This document shows, one piece after another, positions 8,654-15,203 of a stretch of 64,000 nucleotides of DNA. A program made the translations under genes and the position numbers. The notes below the pieces were generated by a model, which did no database searches, was not told the DNA's origin, and saw only the letters and a program-made list of their open reading frames with translations. Position 1 is the stretch's first letter, and every line of letters begins with the position of its first letter. The stretch covers positions 106,928 through 170,927 of the forward strand of contig NZ_RJVO01000009.1 in the NCBI RefSeq assembly GCF_003730135.1, read 5' to 3'. Source of the stretch: Stagnimonas aquatica (GTDB lineage Bacteria; Pseudomonadota; Gammaproteobacteria; Nevskiales; Nevskiaceae).

Positions 8654-9387
8654 CGCTGGACGATGCCGCGCGCCGCGTTGGCAAAGGCCTCGCCGGCCTT
8701 GGCGTCCTTGCTCGGCTCGGGCAGCTTGAACGGCACGGCGATGCCCTTCTCGGCGGCCGGACGGGCGCGGATCGCGTCCAGCCAGCGGCGCAGGTGATCG
8801 AGGCCGTCGATGCTGACGCCCGACCACTTGTAGGTACGCACCCAGCACCAGTTGGCGATGTCGGCGATGGAGTATTCGTTGCCGGCCAGCCACTCGGCCT
8901 CGCCGAGGCGGCGGTCGAGCACCTCGAACAGGCGCCGGCACTCGTTGTGATAACGCTCGATGGCCACCGGAATCTTCTCCGGCAGGTAGCGGAAGAAGAC
9001 ATTGGCCTGGCCCATCATCGGCCCGACGCCACCCATCTGGAACATCAGCCATTGCAGCGCCGCCATCCGCGCGCGCGGCTCGCCGGGCAACAGACGCCCG
9101 GTCTTCTCGGCGAGGTAGATCAGGATGGCGCCGGACTCGAACACCACCAGATCGTCATTGCCATGATCGACGATCACCGGGATGCGGCCGTTGGGGTTGA
9201 GCGCCAGGAACTCCGGCTTCTTCTGCTCGTTGGCGAGGATGTTCACCGGCCGCACGCTGTAGGGCAGACCCAGCTCCTCCAGGGCCACCGAGATCTTCCA
9301 GCCATTGGGCGTGGGCGCGGTGAACAGCTCGATGTCCGGCGGGGTCCGGGGCGTATCCTGGCTCGCGCCGGCCGTGGTGGCAGTCAT
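8650..9387 (-). CDS. Nu-class glutathione transferase / GSH-dependent disulfide oxidoreductase (YfcG/YghU-like)
   Basis: The 245-residue protein contains [20 protein letters not shown], with the TPNGWK turn of Nu-class enzymes, then [13 protein letters not shown] and the glutathione-binding [15 protein letters not shown]. The C-terminal domain has [20 protein letters not shown] and [16 protein letters not shown]. YfcG and YghU of E. coli bind two glutathione molecules and reduce disulfides. It is the first gene of the GST operon; its ATG at 9387 lies 30 nt from the shared operator at 9417-9431. The last codons overlap the start of the small membrane protein (ATGA). It lacks the long C-terminal extension found in the other GSTs of the operon. 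Confidence 0.88.
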   Translation of the reverse strand: MTATTAGASQDTPRTPPDIELFTAPTPNGWKISVALEELGLPYSVRPVNILANEQKKPEFLALNPNGRIPVIVDHGNDDLVVFESGAILIYLAEKTGRLLPGEPRARMAALQWLMFQMGGVGPMMGQANVFFRYLPEKIPVAIERYHNECRRLFEVLDRRLGEAEWLAGNEYSIADIANWCWVRTYKWSGVSIDGLDHLRRWLDAIRARPAAEKGIAVPFKLPEPSKDAKAGEAFANAARGIVQR

Positions 9388-9416
9388 ACGGTTCTCCTCC
9401 GCTCTGGTGCCGAAAA

Positions 9417-9431
9417 TTTACACTATGTAAA
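9417..9431. promoter_or_regulatory. Candidate operator TTTACA-CTA-TGTAAA between GST operon and DsbA-like gene
   Basis: This is a perfect 6-3-6 inverted repeat in the 87-nt gap between the divergent GST operon (starts 9387) and the tandem DsbA-like gene (starts 9475). It is identical in both arms to the site at 1243-1257 and differs in one base from that at 21723-21737. It is 30 and 43 nt from the two start codons, a position suited to repressing both promoters. Confidence 0.68.
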
Positions 9432-9474
9432 CTCAGCTACAGAATCCGGTCAATAGTCCGCACCCGAAGGCGCC

Positions 9475-10731
9475 ATGGAAACCCTGATTTCGCTGCCCAT
9501 CGCCGGCCTCAAGCCCAGCTTCAAGTCGCGCGTCGCCGAACGCATCGCCGGCTCCCGCGATCCGCTGGCGCGCCTGCGCGCCGGCCGCGCGCTGGAGCTG
9601 TACTACGAGGTCGGCGACCCGCATTCGCAGCTCTGCGCCGCGCTCGCCCGCCGGCTGCTGCCGCGCCTGCGGCTGCCGCTGCACATCCATCTGGTGCCGT
9701 CACCGACGGAGAACACCTATCCCGAGGAAGCGCGCCAGCGCGCCTTCGCCAGCCTCGACGCCGCCCGCATCGCCCCCTGCCACGAGCTGCCCGCGCCGCT
9801 GCGCCTGAGCGAGGAGCAGCAGCGCGCCCTGCAAGCGCGGCTCGCCGCCTGCACCGGCAATGCCGCCGCCTTCTTGGACGCCGAGCGCGCCGCGCTGGAG
9901 GCCTACGCCGCCCGCCGCCCGATACCGCCGGGGCCGAGTGCCGACGGCGTAGTGACGCAATCCCTGCTGGCCGGCAATGCCGCCCGCCGCGAGCGGCTGG
10001 GCCACTACCTGCCGGCGATGTGGCAGTACCGTGGCGAGTGGTTCTGGGCACTGGACCGCCTGGAGTTTCTGCACGCGCGACTCAGCGCCGATCAGGGGCT
10101 CACCGACACGGCACCGCTGTCGGTGCTGGATACCAGCCGCTTCCAGGCCGCTCCCGTCGCGGGCGACGCGCCGCTGGAGTTCTGGTTCAGCTTCCGCAGC
10201 CCCTATTCCTATCTCGCCGCCGTCGAGATGCTGAGAGCCCGCGCCCGTGGCCTGCACGCCAAGCTGCAAGTGCGGCCGGTGCTGCCGATGGTGATGCGCG
10301 GCCTGCCGGTGCCGCGCGTGAAGCGCCTCTACATCGTGCGCGACGTGAAACGCTGCGCCGACGCGCAGGGTATTCCCTTCGGCCGCATCCACGATCCGGT
10401 CGGCGCCGGCGCCTTCCGGCTGCTCACCGTCTTCCCCTACGGCGCCGATACCGACACCCAGTTGCGCTACTGCGCCCTCGCCGGCCAGAGCGTCTGGGCC
10501 GAGGGGATTGACGTGAGCACGGATGAAGGCCTGCGCACGGTGTTCGAGCGCTGCGGCCTGGACTGGAGCGCCGCCCAGCAGAAACTCGCGCAAGGCATCG
10601 ACACCCGTCAGGCCGAGGCCAATCGCGAAGCGCTGTTCGCCGCCGGCCTTTGGGGCGTGCCCAGTTTCCGGCGCGGCGAGTTCACCACCTGGGGGCAGGA
10701 TCGGTTGTGGATGTTGGAGCGGTTGGGATAA
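9475..10731 (+). CDS. Tandem-domain DsbA / HCCA-isomerase-like (kappa GST-like) protein
   Basis: The 418-residue product has two thioredoxin-fold DsbA-like halves. The C-terminal half begins LEFWFSFRSPYSYLAAVEML near residue 237, the signature start of 2-hydroxychromene-2-carboxylate isomerase and kappa-class GSTs with the catalytic Ser, and ends GVPSFRRGEFTTWGQDRLWM, the family's cis-Pro and FWGQDRL region. The N-terminal half starts ALELYYEVGDPHSQLCAALA and is more divergent. There is no signal peptide, so it should be cytoplasmic. It is divergent from the GST operon and shares its operator, which suggests a glutathione-dependent isomerisation step in the same pathway. A broken copy of its last 60 codons lies at 11395-11585. 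Confidence 0.82.
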   Translation: METLISLPIAGLKPSFKSRVAERIAGSRDPLARLRAGRALELYYEVGDPHSQLCAALARRLLPRLRLPLHIHLVPSPTENTYPEEARQRAFASLDAARIAPCHELPAPLRLSEEQQRALQARLAACTGNAAAFLDAERAALEAYAARRPIPPGPSADGVVTQSLLAGNAARRERLGHYLPAMWQYRGEWFWALDRLEFLHARLSADQGLTDTAPLSVLDTSRFQAAPVAGDAPLEFWFSFRSPYSYLAAVEMLRARARGLHAKLQVRPVLPMVMRGLPVPRVKRLYIVRDVKRCADAQGIPFGRIHDPVGAGAFRLLTVFPYGADTDTQLRYCALAGQSVWAEGIDVSTDEGLRTVFERCGLDWSAAQQKLAQGIDTRQAEANREALFAAGLWGVPSFRRGEFTTWGQDRLWMLERLG

Positions 10732-10793
10732 CGCGTGCGATGGGCGCCGATAGCCTCGGACTAGCGGCGGCCGATGCCCGACCTTCTATTCAC

Positions 10794-11078
10794 TCAAACC
10801 GTCGCGTCCCGGTAGGCCTTCAGCACCGCATTCATTCGGGTTTGCCAGCCCGCGCCCAGTCCGCGATACCAGGCGAGCACATCCGCATCGAGGCGCAAGG
10901 CAATCTGCTCTTTTCGCTCGTCCTCAGCTTTCACCGGGCGTCCACGCTTTGCCCGCAGCTCCGCTACGCCCCGATGAGGCGTAGCGCCTTCCCAGAACGA
11001 CAGGACCGAGGCCTTCTTCTTGGTGTCATAGGGCACATCAGCCTTGGGGGTAGACGCGGAAGTACGCTTCTTGTTCAT
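10794..11078 (-). CDS. brnA: BrnA family antitoxin
   Basis: The 94-residue product has the BrnA layout: a charged N-terminus, the VLSFWEGATPHRG and AELRAKRGRPVKAEDERKEQ segments, then the C-terminal ribbon-helix-helix IALRLDADVLAWYRGLGAGW. BrnA neutralises the BrnT RNase and represses its own operon. Its ATG at 11078 lies inside the end of brnT (41-nt overlap), the normal order toxin then antitoxin. The pair lies in a patch poorer in GC between an intact and a broken copy of the DsbA-like gene end, a sign of insertion. Confidence 0.9.
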   Translation of the reverse strand: MNKKRTSASTPKADVPYDTKKKASVLSFWEGATPHRGVAELRAKRGRPVKAEDERKEQIALRLDADVLAWYRGLGAGWQTRMNAVLKAYRDATV

Positions 11079-11310
11079 GGGGTTCTGCCTCTCTACAGGA
11101 AATCATTCGTGGTCCGTCCTCGCGGTCGGTCCACACCAGCACCACGACCCGCCCTTTCAACCAGCCCAGACTTACCAGACGCTGTTCGCCGTAGAACTTG
11201 CGGGTGTCTTCGCGGGTAAGCATCGGCTCGTCAAAAACGGCGTCGCAAGCAGCCAAATCAATCTCATGCTTGCGCAGGTTCTTTTTCCGCTTGGCGGGGT
11301 CGTAAGCCAC
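11038..11310 (-). CDS. brnT: BrnT family toxin (ribonuclease)
   Basis: The product reads VAYDPAKRKKNLRKHEIDL at its start, the BrnT signature, then FDEPMLTREDTRKFYGEQR, the beta strands LVSLGWLKGRVVVLVW and the end RMISCREAEPHEQEAYF. BrnT is a small RelE-like ribonuclease that stops translation until bound by BrnA. The start is uncertain: a GTG at 11310 gives the usual 90 residues, while TTG codons at 11340 or 11346 give about 100. The GTG lies just after a possible -10 region (TACGAT) and a palindrome, which would make the transcript leaderless or nearly so. Confidence 0.88.
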   Translation of the reverse strand: MAYDPAKRKKNLRKHEIDLAACDAVFDEPMLTREDTRKFYGEQRLVSLGWLKGRVVVLVWTDREDGPRMISCREAEPHEQEAYFRVYPQG

Positions 11311-11325
11311 GGTAATTATCGTATA

Positions 11326-11339
11326 TGCAATTAATTGCA
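11326..11339. promoter_or_regulatory. Palindrome TGCAATTAATTGCA upstream of brnT
   Basis: This perfect 14-bp palindrome lies immediately upstream of the brnT reading frame, next to TTGTCC...TACGAT promoter-like hexamers on the minus strand. BrnA is a ribbon-helix-helix repressor that autoregulates brnTA, so this is the natural candidate for its operator. Confidence 0.55.
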
Positions 11340-11394
11340 AGGACAACCGCAGTCAGCGCATGACCAAGCCCTGGTCGGAGCCGGCGCGCTGCGG

Positions 11395-11585
11395 CTGCGC
11401 GCGGTGTTCGAGCGTTGCGGTCTCAACTGGAGCGCCGTCCAGCAAGAGCTCGCGCAAGGCATCGACACCCGTCAGGCCGAAGCCAATCGCGAAGCGCTAT
11501 TCGCGGCCGGACTGTGGGGCGCGCCCAGCTTCCGACGCGGCGAGTTCACCACCCGGGGGCAGGATCGGTTGTGAATGTTGGATCG
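11395..11585 (+). pseudogene. Broken duplicate of the DsbA-like gene 3' end
   Basis: The segment encodes LRAVFERCGLNWSAVQQEL, GIDTRQAEANREALFAAGLW and GAPSFRRGEFTTRGQDRL, matching the last 60-odd residues of the intact gene at 9475-10731. Differences are scattered, mostly at third positions, and a TGG codon has become a TGA stop. There is no upstream part of the gene. The intact copy and this remnant flank brnTA, so the remnant probably dates from the event that brought in the toxin-antitoxin pair, or from replacement of a diverged allele. Confidence 0.85.
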
Positions 11586-11673
11586 ACTTGCTAGCACCTG
11601 ATTGATGGGTCTGAGAGACTGGACTGACGATGGGGTGAGGACCCCGCATCAGCCAACAACTCAGGGATCAACA

Positions 11674-12783
11674 ATGGCACGCAGAAAATCCAGCGCCGAG
11701 GGCGCTGCTGTTCCTGCAACAGGCTCAGACGAGAACGTGATCGCAGCTCGTGGACGAACACTAGTTTTCATCAGTCACGACAGCAGAGACTCTGATCTGG
11801 CGGAAGCCTTCGAAAATCTTCTTTCTGACGTTAGTGGCGGAACACTTAAGTCGTTTCGCTCCTCGGACAAAAAAGGAACCTCCGGGATCGAATTCGGCAC
11901 CGAGTGGTACAAGGCGATCATGTCTCAGCTCGGAGATGCTACCGACGTCGTCGCCTTGCTGACGCAACACAGCATTGACCGGCCATGGATTCTCTATGAA
12001 GCCGGGGTGGCCAAAGGGAAGTTGGATACGAACGTGCTTGGAATTGCACTCGGCGTCCCACTAGAGAAAGTGAGCTCAGGGCCTTTTGGGCAATTTCAGA
12101 ATTGCGGCGACGACGAAGACTCGCTAACGAAGCTGGTGATCCAGCTAATCAAGCGCAACCCTGACGCCTCTCCACGAGAAGCAGCCGTACGCATGCAAGT
12201 AGGGGTTTTCCTCGAACACGTAAAAAAGTTACTCGCTTCAAAAGGGAAGTCCACGACTCGTATCGAAACCGATGAGCCGAGCGTCGCCAAGCTCTTCGAA
12301 GAAGTGAAGGTGATGGTTCGTGAGCTGCCAGAACGAGTCGATGATCGAGTCCGCTCCGTTACGAAGCGGGGATCAATGCGTCGGGGGCGACGAATACATC
12401 CGATGATGTTTGAGGAGTTTCTTTTCCACCCAGCATTCAGAGAAACCAAACATGGCGCAGCAGCGGGATGGCTGCTGTTTATATCCCTCTTGCGCGAGGA
12501 CTATCCGTGGCTCTACGAACTTGGCTTGGAGATGTATCACGCCTTGCGCAATGGAGACCAGAAGCTGGTTGCTGAGGCTCGCCATAACCTGATGGCGATC
12601 CTGGAGGTTACGGCACACGGGCCGTTCTTCCACGAAATGTTCCGGGCAGACGATGAGGAACTCTTCTTCATGGTGAAGCACCTTCCTCAGATGGTGGAAC
12701 GATTCCTGGAGCGGTCTGTGATCAGACCTCGCTCAAAGCCCGATAAAGCCAAGGTTTCCGAAAGCGGGAAGGTGGATGAATAG
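11674..12783 (+). CDS. TIR-domain protein, possible antiphage NADase effector
   Basis: The 369-residue product has a polar linker (residues 1-27), then a TIR domain at about 29-170: TLVFISHDSRDSDLAEAFEN, FRSSDKKGTSGIEFGTEWYK, and DVVALLTQHSIDRPWILYEA with a W-x-x-x-E that fits the catalytic Glu of TIR NAD-hydrolases (Glu109). Residues 180-369 form a helical, unrecognised C-terminal domain. The ATG at 11674 follows CAGGGA; a longer frame to 11602 has no binding site. Base composition is plainly lower in GC than the flanks. Bacterial TIR proteins commonly act in phage defence (Thoeris, CBASS, short-Argonaute systems), but no sensor partner is adjacent, so it may be self-contained or an orphan. 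It sits next to brnTA in a small accessory island. Confidence 0.8.
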   Translation: MARRKSSAEGAAVPATGSDENVIAARGRTLVFISHDSRDSDLAEAFENLLSDVSGGTLKSFRSSDKKGTSGIEFGTEWYKAIMSQLGDATDVVALLTQHSIDRPWILYEAGVAKGKLDTNVLGIALGVPLEKVSSGPFGQFQNCGDDEDSLTKLVIQLIKRNPDASPREAAVRMQVGVFLEHVKKLLASKGKSTTRIETDEPSVAKLFEEVKVMVRELPERVDDRVRSVTKRGSMRRGRRIHPMMFEEFLFHPAFRETKHGAAAGWLLFISLLREDYPWLYELGLEMYHALRNGDQKLVAEARHNLMAILEVTAHGPFFHEMFRADDEELFFMVKHLPQMVERFLERSVIRPRSKPDKAKVSESGKVDE

Positions 12784-12791
12784 CAAGCGCA

Positions 12792-12852
12792 GCCCCGGAT
12801 GCAATCCGGGGCCTTCTCCTCACAGCAGGCGCCAACCCGGATTTCATCCGGG
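12792..12852. repeat. Two REP-like hairpins (CCCGGAT-N-ATCCGGG)
   Basis: GCCCCGGATGCAATCCGGGGC at 12792-12812 (arms of eight bases) and CCCGGATTTCATCCGGG at 12836-12852 are typical REP palindromes, the second followed by CTAC. They fill the 93-nt gap between the convergent TIR and GST genes and may also end transcription of both. Confidence 0.75.
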
Positions 12853-12876
12853 CTACTTGGATGCTCACCCGAGAAT

Positions 12877-14043
12877 CTAGGCTTGCCACTCCGGCAGCCA
12901 GGCTTCACCACTCAGCATCGGCAGTACTGCGAGGTCTTGTGCCGACAACGCTCGCGCCTGCGCACACAGCTCGCTCCAGGTCCGCAGTTGAAACCGCTTC
13001 ACCACCGAGCGCGCGGGCGCGTCGCGCCAAGCGAACTCGAACAAGTCGCGGCCGCGCTTGAAGGCGGCTTCGTTACGCGGGCCACGTGGCGATACCGAAG
13101 CAGCAGCAGCCGCGTTGGCGCGCATCAGCGGAATGAAATCGCGCTGCACCCAGGCCAGCAGCGGCGCGAGGTCGGGGTGCAGTCGCAGCTCGCCATGGGT
13201 GTCGACATGGCGCCCAGCCGCAATCGCACCTAGCCAGCCGCGCAAGCGTGGCGCGCGCTCGTGCAGGCGGCGTTCAGAGCTGGGGTCGCTGAGGTTCATG
13301 CCGAGCTGGCCGTAGAGCGCGGCGTCGGCGAGCGTGAAGCGCTCGCCCAGCAGATAAGGCTGCTGCGAGAGCAGGCGCTCGGCGGCATCCACCAGTTCGT
13401 CCCAGGACTGCTCCAGGCGCCGATGCGTGGCGGGAAAGCCGGCACGCGCCGGTGGATCGGCCCAACGGCCGGGCGACCAGCGTTTGCTGTCTGGGGCCAC
13501 CGAAAACAGGTAGGGCAGGCGCCGCGTCTGGCGCTGCGAGAAACTCTCCGCGATCAGCGGCTGCGCGAAGCCCGGCACCAGGCTGCGGAACTCGCGCGCC
13601 AGCCGCTCGCCGGCGTCGTTGTCGCCGCGCGACACCACCCAGCGGTGGTGATGCACGAGATAGAGGCCGACTTCGTCGAGCGCCTCCTCGATGAGCTTGC
13701 AGACGAAGGCCAGCAGCGGTTCGCGCGGAATCAACGGCTCGGCGGCGGCGGGCGGACGCGCGTCCAGCCAGGCGGCGATGCCGCTGCTGTCGTAGTGAAT
13801 GTCGCCATCCGCCGTGAACAGATAGGGCACCAGCGGGTACTCGTCGTCCGGCTGCGCGGACGGCCAGCGCTTCACCGTGCGCCGCGTCTGCGCAATACGC
13901 AGGCGCGTCATCAGCCGGAGATTCTCGAGAGCGGTGCCGCCGTCCGGCCGCCGCTCGGTCGGCAAGCCGGCGTGCTGGCACAGGGCTTCCAGCTTGAGAA
14001 AGAAGGGCGACAGCTCCGAGCCCCAGAGCAGCGCGGGCTTCAT
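12877..14043 (-). CDS. Glutathione S-transferase family protein, long form (GST copy 5)
   Basis: The 388-residue product has an N-terminal thioredoxin-like domain (LLWGSELSPFFLKLEALCQH, YPLVPYLFTADG, HYDSSGIAAWLDARPP) and a GST alpha domain (PYLLGERFTLADAALYGQLG). An insert of about 50 residues contains SVAPDSKRWSPGRWADPPAR. A C-terminal extension with DFIPLMRANAAAAASV and VVKRFQLRTWSELCAQARAL corresponds in position to those of the long GSTs at 4857-8267. It lies one base after the stop of an SDR gene, so the two are co-transcribed. This makes a second GST locus a few kilobases from the first, separated by the toxin/TIR island. Confidence 0.82.
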   Translation of the reverse strand: MKPALLWGSELSPFFLKLEALCQHAGLPTERRPDGGTALENLRLMTRLRIAQTRRTVKRWPSAQPDDEYPLVPYLFTADGDIHYDSSGIAAWLDARPPAAAEPLIPREPLLAFVCKLIEEALDEVGLYLVHHHRWVVSRGDNDAGERLAREFRSLVPGFAQPLIAESFSQRQTRRLPYLFSVAPDSKRWSPGRWADPPARAGFPATHRRLEQSWDELVDAAERLLSQQPYLLGERFTLADAALYGQLGMNLSDPSSERRLHERAPRLRGWLGAIAAGRHVDTHGELRLHPDLAPLLAWVQRDFIPLMRANAAAAASVSPRGPRNEAAFKRGRDLFEFAWRDAPARSVVKRFQLRTWSELCAQARALSAQDLAVLPMLSGEAWLPEWQA

Positions 14044-14044
14044 C

Positions 14045-14911
14045 TCAGACTTTCGCGTTGCGCCTCGGCTTGGGCGACATGCGCGCCATCATGCGGTCGA
14101 GCACCGAGGGCATCACCCGCTTGGTCCAGTAGCCCGACAGCGCGTCGCGGCCGACCACCACCAGCGGCCGGTTGCGGCGGGCGGCGGTGAGCGTCTTGCG
14201 GGCAACGGTGACCGCTTCGAGGTTGTTCTTCACGAACCAGTTCTGCACGAATTTCTGCGTGCGCGCGTTGTCCATGCGGCCGAACAGCTTCAGCTTGCCG
14301 GCGATCGGCGTCTTCACGAAGCCGGGGCAGACGGTGGTGACGCCGATGCGCGAGCCGGCCAGCTCGGCACGCAGGCTCTCGCCCATCGCCACCACCGCCG
14401 CCTTGGTGCTGCCGTAGGCGCCCAGGCCGTTGAAGCCGACCAGGCCGGCGGCGGAAGCGATGTTGACGATCTGGCCGGCGCGCTCGCCGCGCGCAAGGCT
14501 GCCAGCGCGCGCCAGCATGGCCGGCAGCACCGCGTTCATCACCCGCACCACGCCGAGCACGTTGATCTCGTGCAGGCGCCGCCACTCCTCCATCGGCACC
14601 TCGTGCAGCAGGCCGGCGCTGACGATGCCGGCGCTGTTCACCACCAGATCGGCGGCCGGCGCCAGCGCCGCTATGGCGGCGGGCAGGCGGGCGATGTCGT
14701 CGTCCTTGGCGACATCGGCGGAGAGCGTGGCGACCTCGGCGGCGCCGAGCTGGCGCAAGGCTTCGGCGGCGGTCGCCAGCGTCGCCGGATCGCGGGCCAC
14801 CAGCAGCAGGCGTGCGCCTTCGGCGGCGAGCAGCTCGGCGATGGCCAGCCCAATCCCGCTGGAGCCGCCGGTGATGACGCAGAGTTTGTTCCTGTAGGTT
14901 TTCGTGGGCAT
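14045..14911 (-). CDS. Short-chain dehydrogenase/reductase
   Basis: The 288-residue protein has the classical SDR cofactor motif VITGGSSGIGLAIA (residues 13-26), LLLVARDP with an Arg that favours NADP, SADVAKDDD, VVNSAGIVSAG, the catalytic Ser in NIASAAG and Y-x-x-x-K in AYGSTKAA. The C-terminal tail is basic (MARMSPKPRRNAKV) and may be membrane-associated, as in relatives that act on long-chain keto substrates. The ATG at 14911 was chosen; a longer frame to 14968 runs into the palindromic repeat. The gene is followed after one base by GST copy 5, suggesting that the SDR product or substrate feeds the GST. Confidence 0.87.
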   Translation of the reverse strand: MPTKTYRNKLCVITGGSSGIGLAIAELLAAEGARLLLVARDPATLATAAEALRQLGAAEVATLSADVAKDDDIARLPAAIAALAPAADLVVNSAGIVSAGLLHEVPMEEWRRLHEINVLGVVRVMNAVLPAMLARAGSLARGERAGQIVNIASAAGLVGFNGLGAYGSTKAAVVAMGESLRAELAGSRIGVTTVCPGFVKTPIAGKLKLFGRMDNARTQKFVQNWFVKNNLEAVTVARKTLTAARRNRPLVVVGRDALSGYWTKRVMPSVLDRMMARMSPKPRRNAKV

Positions 14912-14941
14912 GGCGGAGCTGCGTAGTTTGAGAGTGTGTTG

Positions 14942-14982
14942 CCCCCTCTCCCCTACCCCCTCTCCCACGAGGGGAGAGGGGA
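14942..14982. repeat. C/G-rich palindromic repeat upstream of the SDR gene
   Basis: CCCCCTCTCCC and GGGAGAGGGG arms with a CACGAGG loop match the repeat in the GST operon at 7041-7157. It lies in the 5' untranslated region of the SDR-GST pair. Confidence 0.7.
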
Positions 14983-15048
14983 AAGCGGTCAGGGGTTGAG
15001 GGTCAGAGCTTGTGAAGAAACCGTAGCGAGCATGCCCAAGCGCAAGGA

Positions 15049-15177
15049 GCCAAACCGACTAAAGGTTTGGCCAGCGCAGCAACCGCAGCGCACTTGTGTG
15101 CGTGAGGATTGCGAGCAGCGCATGGCTCTTGGCCCAGCGTCGGGACTGGCAGTGCCAGTCCCGCTTAGGCCAAGAGC
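15049..15177. repeat. Hairpins in the SDR/DUF3604 intergenic region
   Basis: The 292-nt gap between DUF3604 copy A and the SDR gene has no ORF. It holds GCCAAACC-N7-GGTTTGGC (15049-15071) and a nested structure: outer arms GCTCTTGGCC (15125-15134) and GGCCAAGAGC (15168-15177), inner arms CGGGACTGGC (15141-15150) and GCCAGTCCCG (15154-15163) with a 3-nt loop. No T-run follows on either strand. It may be a transcript-end structure for the DUF3604 operon or a small mobile repeat; its function is unknown. Confidence 0.6.
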
Positions 15178-15203
15178 GCGATTGGGCAGCGCAGTAGGTT
15201 TAT

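Noticed and set aside
15125..15177. Nested hairpin as an attC site
   Set aside because: It lacks GTTRRRY/RYYYAAC core boxes and no cassette-type ORF is adjacent.
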